NCBI GenBank assembly: GCA_021229015.1
Contig: CM037789.1
Span: 38,628,211-38,692,210 of the forward strand
Direction: 5' to 3'
Length of the DNA: 64,000 nt
From: Solen grandis
Lineage: Eukaryota; Mollusca; Bivalvia; Adapedonta; Solenidae
The notes below the pieces were generated by a model. It was not told the origin of the DNA, did no database searches, and was given only the letters and a program-made list of their open reading frames with translations. Numbering within the stretch: the stretch's first letter is position 1; every line of letters starts with the position of its first letter. Below, piece by piece: positions 47,095-58,555 of the stretch. Position numbers and translations under genes: made by a program.

Positions 47095-48735
47095 AAAATA
47101 ATCGTCTTCAAATTCTCTACATAAATTGAAAAATCACCAAAGCTATATGCACGAATTTCGTTTTTTTTCCCATTCCCCATGAATCTATGGCCAATCATTA
47201 AATTTTAAGCATCAAAAGAACGGCCCCAAACATTGCTTTACAAATAGAATTCATCATCATATTTTCAAAAGTCAAAGGTTTTCGAGGTAAAAAACTGTTA
47301 AACACACTGGGGTTACCAAATTTTTCATTTTTCCGCCATAACTCAACCGATTCAACCCTGATCATCAAAAACTAAATATCATCTAAAGGTCTTTCTAAGC
47401 ACTACAAATTATACGCATAGTGCCCTCGATAGAATATTTACCGTTTTTGAGATATTTAGGATAACGAAAAACACGATAATTGATATATGACCTAAATAAT
47501 CGACTAAAATTTGCTCTACATCTCACTCGCTTAATGTGTTGACTTATTTCATAAGATTTAAGATATAAGCCGTGAAACTTTTTACATAACGGCAAAATTC
47601 GTTGAAATTCATCATGTTTAAATTCTTATTTTAGATGAAACTTCCTATTTTTTTGATCCATTTCAAAACCATTAGTACCAAATAATCGTCTAAAGATTTC
47701 TCTTCATTTCACACGCTTATAACTATAGGAATATTATAATATTTTTTGAGATACAATCTCTTAAACCTCTTGAAAAATGGAAAAAAATCACCAAAGCTTA
47801 TGCCGTATTTCGTTTCCCCCATTTCTCATGATCATTAGGTCAATCATTAAAATTTTAAGCACAAAAAGAACGGCCAAACATTGCTTACAAATAATATTCT
47901 TTCATCATATTTTCAAAAATCCAAAGGTTTTCGAGATATAAACTGTTAAACACACTGAGTGTTACCGATTTTTTGCTTTTCCACCATAACTCAACGATTT
48001 AAAACCCCGATCATCAAAAACTAAATTAAATCTGAAAGGTCTTTCTAAGCACTAAAAATTAACCATAGTGTTTCAATAGATATTTACCGTTTTTGAGATA
48101 TTTAAGGCCGAAGAAAAAAACCCGATAATTGATAAATGACCTTGAACCTTGGGATATTCTGGAAACGGAAGTGACATGGCTCCATAGAAACTAATACTGC
48201 ATCTTCAGAAAATTTCAAGTAATCATACAAAAAATATAAAACCACAGGCTTAAAAAACCGTTATGTTTTAATCGAAAGTTTTATAAGCATTATGACGTCA
48301 GTTTTTAGAATGTAAAGAAGACCTAGAGACTAATATTCAGTCCAAATTATCGTCTTTCTAGCTCTTATGGAAGCGATTTTTATACGCATTTGAAATTTGA
48401 CGTCATTAGTTCGAATCTTGGATTCGCCATAAAACCTTTGCGTTTTCGAATTTGGAAACACAGACAAAAAAAGGCACAACTAGAGCCTAAATACACATTC
48501 TGTGAATTTTGATGAAAATCGATCCAGAAATAATGGCTGTAGACCGCGTACAAACTTTTTCAGCTGACGTCGAATCTGACGTTATATGACGGCGTAAAAT
48601 ATGAAATTCATTGCCTCCGAAAGCTCATGGTTTGAAATATATGCCATAGAATTTTCATTGTTCTGAGTCAATGGCAACACCTCAAAATTAACACAAATAT
48701 AAGAGGAAGAAAAAAAGAATAATAAGAATAATAAG
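47095..48735. repeat. Third, partial copy of the duplicated block
   Basis: It matches 12750-13800 and 53280-54350: TTTTCGAG(G/A)TA, ACTGTTAAACACACTG, GTGACATGGCTCCATAG, GACCTAGAGACTAATATTCAG, TTCGAATCTTGGATTCGCC, then the (A)n/GAATAATAAG tail and an H1 hairpin. Two sub-copies of the first part occur in tandem (about 47120-47460 and 47780-48115). Confidence 0.75.
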
Positions 48736-48750
48736 AAGAATAACTAGATT

Positions 48751-48770
48751 TCATTCGTTGATACAAATGA
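48751..48770. other. Boundary hairpin H1, copy 4
   Basis: TCATTCGT-TGAT-ACAAATGA forms an 8-bp stem with one C-A mismatch. The flanks ACTAGATT and TAGGACTTTCTGCAA are kept. Confidence 0.7.
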
Positions 48771-48954
48771 TAGGACTTTCTGCAACATTTTGAAATGTAA
48801 AGATTAATCCCGTTAGAAAGAATATATATTATATTTCCTACCTTTACTTTTTTTTCGTATGGACTTCTCATGCATGAACTTTGTGAAGTAAGCCATATGT
48901 CGAAAATAAATCAATCTTTTTTTTTTAAATCGCTTTCTTATAATTTGGACCAAT

Positions 48955-49190
48955 TTTAGTTGTTGTTGTTTTTTGTTGTATTGGGGTTTACCAACGCGTG
49001 ATAGTATTTCAATCATATAGAGACGTTCAGCAAATTACAGGTGGAGGAAGACCCGGTTACACCAGAGATATTCGGTTAAAACCCACCGACCTACCGCAAG
49101 CCAGCTGGAAGGCTTCCTCACTTGAAAAAACCGAAGTCCCTCCCGGGAATTCGAACCCCAGCGGTGAGGGGCGGGAGAGATTCCAAGTTT
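48955..49190 (-). mobile_element. SINE (family S2), longest copy, - orientation
   Basis: Left part as in 28404 and 37487 (TATTGGGGTTTACC, GTGGAGGAAGACCC). It extends right through ACCGACCTACCGCAAGCCAG to GGGAATTCGAACCCCAGCGG, which on the - strand gives a B-box-like GGTTCGAATTCCC of a tRNA-derived head. Confidence 0.7.
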
Positions 49191-49199
49191 AGTATTCTA

Positions 49200-49430
49200 G
49201 GTACCAAAATAAATGTCCTGAAATCCCTACAATTCAATTGTAGCATATTTTGGGTCTAGTTTTATAGGTTTTCAAAATATAAGCAATTAAACTTAAACCT
49301 ATTAGTTCTGCATATCAACATTTAATTTCGTGTACGTCGCGGGAATAAAACCGTAAATGCTATCATGCAATAGATTCTTCGACGCGTGTAGCCTCGTGAG
49401 TTAAATTTCATAATTCGTTATAGTTTAGTG
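49200..49430. other. Unannotated DNA before palindrome
   Basis: Nothing recognised. Confidence 0.4.
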
Positions 49431-49436
49431 TTTATT

Positions 49437-49509
49437 AGAGAGAATTTAACAGTTAAGAAGCCAGAACGAGCGTAGCGAGTGACGGCTTCTTAACTGTTAA
49501 ATTCTCTCT
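49437..49509. repeat. Perfect 26-bp inverted repeat with a 21-nt loop (palindrome A)
   Basis: The arm at 49437-49462 (AGAGAGAATTTAAC...GAAGCC) is exactly reverse-complementary to 49484-49509. The loop, AGAACGAGCGTAGCGAGTGAC, resembles the loop of the palindrome at 62432-62534. Confidence 0.95.
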
Positions 49510-50915
49510 TAGTGTTTGAAATTATATTTTGTCCAATGAAATCATTCCATTTTTTCAAAATTTTGTCTCCATTTAATTAATTTAATCGACATCAACTTGT
49601 CACTAAACACTATTCCGCTAAATCAGCTGATCAATTTAAAACCAGCTTCAAGCACCTTCACTGCGCATGTGCGTCAAGATGTGTCGAGAAGCGGAGCTTT
49701 ATGTGTTCACCAAAATAGACTAAGACCACAATTACCCTGCCCTGGTTACCGGATGTGCATACACAGAAAAAAGTGACCCTATTTAATTCTGAATTAAGTT
49801 GAGATTTTGACTGAAAGACATGCAATAAAGGATTGAATTCTATAGAACAGTTAAAAAAAGTCATAAAATGCCCAATTTGGAGGCCTTATTGCACAACATT
49901 CTTAATAGTTTAGCATTACTGAGGGGGGAATTTTTGAGAAAATTGGCGTGAAATGGCCGACCGGTGCACTAAATTCATACGCATGTTATTTGGCCTTAAA
50001 TAGGTCAAAAAGTAGTCGGTTGACTCCATGTTTAAAATGTACAGAATTATTTCTCTTTAATAGATCTATCTAATGAGGGTAAGTTTGGATGCCAATGTCC
50101 CCTTTCAGAAATTGTCATTTGTATATATGCTTATATAGAACATATAGTAAAATTTAAATTGTGGTCTTAGTCCACGCATTTGTAACGTGTTACAGGGGTT
50201 TTTATGTGAACGCATGAACATCGACAAAAAATAATACACAGCAACCATAGAGAACAAACATTTAAATCACCAGGATTCTGATTAATCCAAAATAACAAAA
50301 GAACTCTACCCTTCCGCTTAGTTTAGTTTAAACATGTATTATTGCTAAGTAATGATGATACACATTGAAGATTTTAAAAAATAAGTAAGAGGGGTTTTAC
50401 CACAAGTTCTAACAACAGTTGTATCGTCATCGCTTTAAAGACACTTGTGTAATTTCAATGTCTACACATGTTAACACTAAACAAAGCGATTAAGTAAATA
50501 TCCGATTAAATAAATTCAAATTGAAAATGTATATAAATAATGAAAGGAAAAAAAAAAAACACACTTACAAACAAGGGTTACTTAAATCAAAAAAAAAAAT
50601 AAAAAAATGTCCAAAACACAACATATATAGGTGCAGATATATGAACCTTTCTAAACAGTATTTTATTCAAATTTCAATCACCACTTTTTGCCGAAGAGAT
50701 CAAAGTCGGCTCCGGTTCAATGCTCATTTGGAGCGTAGATCTACACAGATATACACAGCTAGAGCGTCGCATTGACCTTTGACATAACATGTTACATGTC
50801 ACGTGATGTAATTCACGCCGGGAACAGGTTGATAGGGCGGAGTCTAAAAAATCAATACTATATTTGGAATGTGCGACTGCGTTAAATTTCAAAACACAAT
50901 TTCAACACACTTAGT
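49510..50915. other. Intergenic DNA, nothing recognised
   Basis: ORFs of 68-84 codons (49658-49864, 50521-50775, 50674-50892) have no domain; one is driven by poly(A). Confidence 0.45.
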
Positions 50916-50917
50916 AG

Positions 50918-51020
50918 TTAGTGTTATTTAGTAAGCATTAAGTCCATTTTAATTTGGTCGCGCGGCTTTGCCGGCCCACAACCGATTTAATGGACTTAAT
51001 GCTTACTAAAAAAACACTAA
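50918..51020. repeat. Inverted repeat with ~34-bp arms (palindrome C)
   Basis: The left arm TTAGTGTTA..TAGTAAGCATTAAGTCCATT pairs with the right arm AATGGACTTAATGCTTACTA..AACACTAA; 22 bp at the centre of the arms are perfect. The loop is GC-rich and itself can pair (CGGC-TTT-GCCG). Confidence 0.9.
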
Positions 51021-51489
51021 CCTATACTTAATTAACACTGACTAACTTACAGTTTGCCCCGCCCTATTACTACGTTATGCTGCTATATTAGAAGATGGCA
51101 CCATATAAGTGTTACGTCAGCGTGTTGTTAAAGTAATCACACACGTGCACGTGCTTTCCAAATATGGGATGTAAAACATAAATTTTCGCGCATTTTTTGA
51201 CCGTCGGCTCATTTCTTTTTCAGATTTCAATCAATTTATGTGATGGCTGTTTTTTTTAAATTTATTTATCTTGTTTGAATTAGTTGAGAAATCAGAAAAT
51301 ATCAACTGATTGACATTAAGGAAAGAACGAAATATGTAAAAAATAATCGTTTAAAAAGTCGGTGTCAGCGGAAGATAAACAAGGCTAGGAATACCCCGGA
51401 AATACCAAATCAAACGAGATAACACATGATCTGTAAGTTGTTTTAAAACGTTATATCAATTATTCATTCTTGTATTTACCAAATTCGTA

Positions 51490-51705
51490 AACATAGGTAC
51501 TGGTATAGCTCCCTTGTTGGCGTCAGCTTATAGGTAGTTCTGGCTGATGGCCCGGTGTCCGGGATAATGTGACTGGGTGTGGTATCATGCCAACTGTCTA
51601 CGACGTGATACTGTGCAGTGTGACAACACTACATTTGTCTCAAGTAGACTTGTCTCCAAAAGACTTAAATTCTGTCGGTGGGACGTTAAACCTAATAAAC
51701 TGTAC
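51490..51705 (+). mobile_element. SINE body and tail (family S1), + orientation
   Basis: GGCCCGGTGTCCGGGATAATG and GTCGGTGGGACGTTAAACC followed by TAATAAAC correspond to the copy at 11030; the head is missing in both, so the truncation predates the duplication. Confidence 0.75.
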
Positions 51706-52311
51706 TTGTATTTTAGTATTTAATTTAGCATCTTTTTTCTTTCCTTAGGTGTCCCTTTGCAAAAAATATTTCCGAAACTCCTCATTCTTATGTAAATGTT
51801 TATCTATAAACATGATAAATTTAAGCAACTTTACTTAATGTTTACAAAATTACGTCAACATGCGCCAGTGTGCACACCTCGTGTGTAGGGGTCGGTGTAG
51901 TAAACACTGCCATATCAACACGTGAATAGGGCGGAGCATAATTTGGAATAATGACATGCGCATTTCGCCGTAAACTCTTAACAGTTAAATCACAATTAAG
52001 TAGACAAGTCTCGCAAAATCTCGAACTCTTAAATTAAATCGACCAGGAATTTGAAATTTTGGGCTCACTGATTAGATAGAAATAGCGGGCAAACTCTAAA
52101 CAAAGTTACTCCAGTTTTGCCCTTTTAGCTAACGACAAATTAGCTTGCAGCGTCTTGAACGGATGATATGTGTTGATCATTTTGTTTCAAACGTCTACAC
52201 TTATACACGCTCATGGTATCTCAAGCTGGCAATTAAATTACATTGTACTATAAAAATATTTTCACATAGGTTATCATTTATCATTAATTTGGAATATAGC
52301 TTGTACAACAA

Positions 52312-52500
52312 TTGGCATGATACCACACCCAGTCACATTATCCTGATACCGGGCCAACCAGTCCTGCAACTACCCTTATATGCTAAGTGTCAAGCAAGGG
52401 AGCTATAACAGTACCATTTTTTACGACTTTGGTATCGAACCCACGACCTCCCGCTCCCGAGGCGGACGCTCTAAACACTCGGCCACCGGGAACGGTACAC
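52312..52500 (-). mobile_element. SINE (family S1), - orientation, tail missing
   Basis: TGGCATGATACCACACCCAG begins the body. GCGGACGCTCTAAACACTCG and GCCACCGGG form the head on the - strand. Corresponds to 12088-12366. Confidence 0.75.
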
Positions 52501-52639
52501 TTGTTTAGCTAGTAATATCAATATGATATAAGTAAAAAAAATTTTTTTCAATTTATATGACTAATACATATCTGTAAACTTACATTTTCCGAAAATGCTT
52601 CAATTAAGGTGAAAGCGAAAGTAGGATATTTTATGAAAA

Positions 52640-53330
52640 TTCTTACAATTGGCTTTAAATTCGTATTTTTTATGTAACTTCCTTATTTCTTGATCAATTT
52701 TAAAACTGCCAAAATTATAGTCTTAAAATTCTCTACATCTCACTTGCTTAATGTAAGAACTTATTTCTAATGATTTTTAAGATATAAGCCGTAAAACTCT
52801 GACATGACGGCAAAATCGCTGAAATTCTATATGTTTAAATTCTTATTTTTGATGTAACTTCCTTATACTTTGATTAATTTCAAAACTTAAGGTACCAAAA
52901 TAATCGTCTTAAAATTCTCTACAACTCCCTTGCTTAATGTGTTGACTTATTTCATATGGGTTTTAAGATATAAGCCGTGAAACTCTTACATAACGGCAAA
53001 ATCGCTGAAATTATGCATGTTTAAATTCTTATTTTTGATGTAACCTCCTTATACTTTGATCAATTTCAAAACTTTAGGTACCAAAAATAATCGTCTTAAA
53101 ATTCTCTACATCTCACTCGCTTAATGTGTTGACTTATTTCATATAGATTTTAAGATATAAGCCGTGAAACTCTTACATAACGGCAAAATCGTTGAAATTC
53201 TACATGTTTAAATTCTTATTTTTGATGTAACTTCCTTATTCTTTGATCATTTCAAAACCTTAGGTACCAAAATAATCGTCTAAAGATTCTCTACATTTCA
53301 CACGCTTTATACTATAGGATATTTTTAATA
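52640..53330. repeat. ~187-bp tandem repeat, about four units
   Basis: TTCTTATTTTTGATGTAAC begins units near 52665, 52845, 53030 and 53217. Each has GGTACCAAAATAATCGTCTT, CTCTACATCTCAC and AAGATATAAGCCGTGAAAC, or close variants. The 105xx-138xx copy has about two such units. Confidence 0.8.
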
Positions 53331-53879
53331 TTTTTTGAGATACAATCTCTTAAACCTCTTGAAAAATGAAAAAAAATCACCAAAGCTATATGCACGAATT
53401 TCGTGTTTCCCCCATTTCTCCATGAATCTTAGGTCAATCATTAAACTTTAAGCATCAAAAGAACGGCCAAACATTGCTCTACAAATAATATTCATCATCA
53501 TATTTCAAAAATCAAAGGTTTTCGAGATATAAACTGTTAAACACACTGAGTGTTACCGAATTTTTGCTTTTCCACCATAACTCAACCGATTTAACCCCGA
53601 TCATCAAAAAACTAAATATCATCTGAAAGGTCTTTCTAAGCACTACAAATTTATACGCATAGTGTTCCAATAGAATATTTACCGTTTTGAGATATTTAAG
53701 GCCGAAGAAAAACCCGATAATTGATAAATGACCTTGACCATTGGGATTTTCCGGAAACGGAAGTGACATGGCTCCATAGAATCTAATACTGCATCTTCAG
53801 ACAAAATTTTAAGCAAATCATACAAAAAAATACTTGACATTAGTTCAAATTTAGCTTTCTAGCTCTTCTGGAAGGATTT

Positions 53880-54300
53880 TAATAGCATTATGACGTCATG
53901 TGACGTCATATGGCATTCATCTTTTTATAATGTAAAGAAGACCTAGAGACAAATATTCAGTTCAAATTTCAGCTTTCTAGCTCTTCTGGAAGCGATTTTA
54001 TACGCATTTGAAATTTGACGTCATTAGTTCGAATCTTTGATTCGCCATAAAACATTTGTCTTTTCGAATTTGGAAATATTGACACCGAAAGGTACAACTA
54101 GAGCCTAACATACACATTCTGTGAAATTTTGATGAAAATCGGTCCAGAAATAATGGCTGTAGACCGCGTACAAACTTTTTTCACCTGACGTCAAATCTGA
54201 CGTTACATGACGTCCTATGAATATAAAATTCATTGCATCCGAAAGCTCATGGTTTGAAATATATACCATAAAATTTTCATTGTTCTGAGTCAATGGCAAC
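53880..54300. repeat. CRE-satellite unit, subfamily D, copy
   Basis: TGACGTCATGTGACGTCATATGG near 53891, GAAGCGATTTTATACGC near 53990, TTCGAATCTTTGATTCGCC near 54027 and TGACGTCAAATCTGACGTTAC near 54186 match the unit at 13380. Confidence 0.8.
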
Positions 54301-54381
54301 ACCTCGAAATTAACACAAATATAAGAGGAAGAAAAAAAGAATAATAAGAAGAATAATAAAAAAACAGTACAAACCCAATAT

Positions 54382-54450
54382 GACTTTCTGCCTGTAGGCA
54401 GAAAGTCCTAACTAGATTTCGTTTGCACGGCAAACGATAGGACTTTATGC
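54382..54450. other. Composite hairpin H2-H1 (boundary, copy 5)
   Basis: Arm A GACTTTCTGCCT (54382-54393) pairs with A' AGGCAGAAAGTC (54396-54407). H1 follows: TCGTTTGC (54419-54426), loop ACG, GCAAACGA (54430-54437). Then a second arm, TAGGACTTTATGC, can also pair with A', with one mismatch. Two alternative folds are therefore possible. Confidence 0.75.
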
Positions 54451-54785
54451 AAACCGTTAAAAATCTCAATCAAACTGAAAATTATTGATATGGAATACTC
54501 AGAAAATATTAGGTTTCTAGAGTTTAACCTATACATTCTTTGAAAATTTTAGACGAATTCATCAATTCATAATGTCTGCAGAGCGCTTACAAACTTTTTG
54601 ATCTGACGTCTATTCTGATGTCATATGAATAAGAATATTATTGCATATGAAAATTCAGCATATTTAACATATGCTATATTTTTGTAATTCTTGACCATTG
54701 TGGATCACATTGAATTTATTGCACCAGAAATGAAAACATATTATAATCCCATTACGTCAAATGACGTCTGGCCCCTTGGGAAATC
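54451..54785. other. Divergent satellite-like DNA
   Basis: CTGACGTCTATTCTGATGTCATATG near 54603 and GAGCGCTTACAAACTTTTTG near 54580 mark a further divergent CRE-satellite unit, resembling 9540-9760. Confidence 0.55.
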
Positions 54786-54885
54786 NNNNNNNNNNNNNNN
54801 NNNNNNNNNNNNNNNNNNNNNNNNNNNNNNNNNNNNNNNNNNNNNNNNNNNNNNNNNNNNNNNNNNNNNNNNNNNNNNNNNNNNN
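54786..54885. other. Assembly gap (100 N)
   Basis: Exactly 100 undetermined bases. ORFs that span it (54691-55017, 54741-54940) are not real. Confidence 0.99.
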
Positions 54886-55429
54886 TCGATAAAAAGACAA
54901 TCAATGCATACGTCAATAACCAAGATACATACATGTACATTTTTTTCAGGTCTGACTAAATCACAAGTGACTACATGTATGCACTATCAACGTCGTCTTG
55001 AAAACAGCAATAGATAAATGATATTTATTGACAAAATTAATCTTTTTCTGCATAAATGTTACATAACCAATGCATACATCAATACATACATAATCATTCA
55101 GGTTATACAAACGTCGTCTCGAAATGTTCATTTAAAAAAACGATGTAATCGTGGTCTGCTTGTTACACTTGTGTAAATCTTTTTCCAGCGTATCCGAAAT
55201 ACTGCACAGGTATCTAAATCATTAATCATTACCTTTATGATTGATCTGCTGGACAAACATCCAATCAATTAACAACTTTTGCAAACTGTAAGCGGCCGTC
55301 TCCCACTCATTTCGGCAATTAATTGACATTCGCGCCTTTCCATTGTTTGTTTTCAAAATGTCGCCGGTAATTAAAGCTCGTCAGCGACTTCGGATAGTGG
55401 GTACGAAAATCATACGAAATGATTGGTAC

Positions 55430-55605
55430 GGGCCAAAAAATCTTTTCGGATGAGGCCAGATATTCGAATGGTACAAATTCGAATGACCCAGATATTTTTA
55501 TATAGAAATAAGAAGGAGAGTGATCGGGACCAACGAAGTATTTCGAATGACGCCGGGTATTTGAATGAGAGGTGGTGGAGTAACCGGGGTTCGACTGTAT
55601 TAAAA
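55430..55605. mobile_element. Possible pogo/Tigger-type transposon end
   Basis: The - strand reads TACAGTCGAACCCCGGTTAC from 55603 leftward, followed by several TTCGAAT/ATTCGAA elements. A CAGTCGAACC-type end flanked by TA is familiar from pogo-like elements. Only one end is present. Confidence 0.35.
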
Positions 55606-55609
55606 TAAC

Positions 55610-56755
55610 CGTTGGCGATATAATCTTTATTTTGCATCAGTGGATTTTGTCAATGTGTGTTTGTGTGGGGGATACAAACAAATTATATTTCATTGTTATA
55701 CTGTATGTCAAGATATATTATATAAAATGTGATTATTATAACAGTGCTATTATTTGTACTTATGAAGAACTAATATATAAATTGTGCCCTGTCGTACAAC
55801 ACATCCGTACAAGGTTAATGTGTACTCTCTGAAAACCATTAAATGGCTCGGATGTATATTGAATAAGGTCGTGTGTCTTGTTCGAACTTAATTCCGTACA
55901 CGCAGGTATGGCATGTTATTGCTTATAACCGACTATCTTTTAAAGGTTATATTTTTTGTGTCCGTACATCAACATGACAGAAAATAATCAACACCATCAT
56001 TCTTTGATGTCAAAATATCCAAATAAAACATGATTCTTAAAAAGAGTGTCTAATTGTTTATGCTAATACAGAACGACAATTAGTATTGCACTTTGTAGTA
56101 CAACATTTTCTTTTAAGTAAAGTTATTAACGATTTAAAACTAGAAGTACTCTAACGGCATGTTATTACCATTAAAGCAGTTTTTTTCTACAGACGCATGG
56201 TCACCCGATGCAACCGTTCGTGATTGTAAAAATAATGGGTGGTTTCCCTATCACAATCTTTACCGTATACGGCATTGAAAATATATTTGGAAATATAAAA
56301 CCTATTTTTTGATTTTCTATTTTCGTTTGCATTAACTTGGCTGACCGCGTATTTGCAAACTACCTAGGCTGAACTTACAAAATCGCTACCCTGAACACGC
56401 TATATTGTGGAACGTATCTTGATCACGTGGTACATGTACCACAAGCACCAGCGCTTCGGGAATACCATATTCTATATTTAATCGATTTTACCAAAGTTGC
56501 GTTTAAGAGAATAGCGTTTTCCTGTGCAATGTGACCTACACTTTCCGAGGTTATTTTTCAGGAAACAAAGACTTTCATGATAGATTTTAATTTTGTTTTT
56601 TGTTGTTTTTTTAATTTGTAAAATTCTCCCGAAACGAAGGTCTCATATGGTCTGCAAATACACTTACTAGAACGTCAATTGTGAAAGAAGTTTTTACAAT
56701 TAAAACGAATCCCTCTCAAGGTTCCTGGGTTGCACAAGTGCTTTGCGCATTGGAA
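55610..56755. other. Intergenic DNA, nothing recognised
   Basis: AT-rich; no gene, domain or repeat family identified. Confidence 0.45.
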
Positions 56756-56842
56756 GGTCATGAAAAATCCTTGCCCAAACGGGGTTCGAACCTACAACCT
56801 TCGGATCCGCAGTCGGGAACTGGACCACAGCGCCCATTTTGA
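56756..56842 (-). mobile_element. tRNA-like SINE head (family S4), - orientation
   Basis: On the - strand GGCGCTGTGGTCCAGTTCCC is followed by GATCCGAAGGTTGTAGG and TTCGAACCCCGTTTGG, an excellent B box (GGTTCGAACCC). The cloverleaf is not complete, so a SINE head is more likely than a functional tRNA. Confidence 0.5.
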
Positions 56843-58555
56843 ATGATATTTATTACTGATCCAATATTATGTGGTGAAGTAAAATACGCCTCAAGAGTTG
56901 AAGGTGTGCTTTGATCTCTGGATGCCCATTAACGAATTTCAGTCTTTTCCGGCTTAACCCATTCATTACCGAATAGGCACTTGGCCTCTGATACAAAAGG
57001 AAAGTATAATGTACTCACTATTTATCCGTCCTCTTTCACAAATGATCAGTCAACATAAAATGACTTGTCGAATCAGGAAGAACAGAATCCATTTTAATTT
57101 ACTCAGCATTATTTTCCCATGTGAAGCATCGTTTTTTGATAAGAGCAATGGGCAAGTATATAATCTAACTAATATTTACTTCCAAGTGCCAATCTTTTAT
57201 CTAAATAGATTTTAAGTGCGTCACAAAACACGATATAATGATCTAGATTGCATTTAGGATCCTCATTAAAGCATATTGATATGTTTGTTACGAGGATGAT
57301 TGTTGTAATCTCAAAACAGTTTGCAGGGAGTGTTTCTGTACGTTCATTTACTTCCCGAAATGTTTTCCATTTGGAAGACTGTAAGATAATGCAAAATGAA
57401 ATTACTGTAAAGTTAATAAGTAGTTTTCGGGGTAATCACACTTCAAGACGCAAATGAAAGCATCGTAATCAGATGCTGAAGACTGAATTGTATTAAATTA
57501 TATGGAATAGAAAGTATTTCTTTTTTATTCCATTTTAACGATCATTTATATAAAAAAGATGTTGCCCACTATCGTCAAGATAATTGAGGTATGTATTAAG
57601 TCTGTTCCTGTTGTTTTTATTATTGAAATTAAAAATACTTTCTTTTTAAGACAACGAAAAATAACAATTTAACTTAGTTTATTATTTTTCTCATTATTTA
57701 TAACGTTCATTCAGAGTTGACGAAGAAGTTTCAAGATAAAGATTTCTGTTCTATGGAGTGCTGAAAACTAAAGCCTATTCAAAGTTTATATTTTGGTCAG
57801 TTTAAAAGCATATAATATTAACATTAATGAAAAAAAAAACATATGAAATATTATATTTGTTTGAAATAAAAATGGAAGTCAAGAATATGAATTTGCGTTA
57901 TGAAATGTTTTAGATATTTACAATTTTGTTTTACTATGTAATTAAATAACCTACAATAAGACGAACCGCTCAATTCACTTCATTGCGTTGGCTTCGAGTC
58001 ATAACAGGGGCACTTGTTTTGGTGGGGTTTTTTCAAGTGAAGAAAACTGTCAGGTGGTTAGCGGAGGGTGAGTAGTTTTATCCTAATGCCTTTTATGCTT
58101 CCCACATGGAGTTCGTAATATATGGTCTAGTTCACATTTTCCGCAGCTCGGTTAATTTTGCATAGAATTTAAATAAATACTGTAAAGACATGACTAGATG
58201 ATAATTTGTCATTTTATTAAAATGACGTTCAATCTACATGAAAATATGCATTTATAATCATAAACTTTATGACATGTATGAAAGGAGTCAGAGACTAGAT
58301 ACATAAAATTAGATCACCATAGACTAGATTTATAAAATCGAACATACATAGAAGAGTAAATATGATCACCTTTCATATGCAAATAAGGTGGCGAACACAA
58401 AATATGCCACAGAGGTCTAAACTTGTTTAGATTACCGCCACCCAAGGAAAATGTGAACCATGGGGAAAACATAGAAAATGTAGTACCATAGTAAACAGTT
58501 AACTTGTACATAATTACCTCATTTGAATACAAGAAAAAATATGAGAACATCGCGA
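56843..58555. other. Intergenic DNA, nothing recognised
   Basis: ORFs at 57009-57215 and 57248-57457 have no domain. Confidence 0.45.

Larger units (their letters stand above)
51071..54360. repeat. Segmental duplication, copy 2
   Basis: Matches 10571-13830 in order: TTACGTCAGCGTGTTGTTAA near 51109, SINE body, TTGCAGCGTCTTGAACGG near 52145, - strand SINE, AT-rich core, CRE-satellite unit and tail. The core is expanded here by a local tandem repeat. No gene; the ORF at 52145-52408 has no counterpart frame in the other copy. Confidence 0.8.

Noticed and set aside
49437..49509. Palindrome A as a transcription terminator
   Set aside because: A stem of 26 bp with no T run after it, in a eukaryotic genome, does not fit a rho-independent terminator.
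56760..56842. A functional tRNA gene
   Set aside because: The B box is excellent, but I could not form acceptor and anticodon stems; more likely a SINE head.
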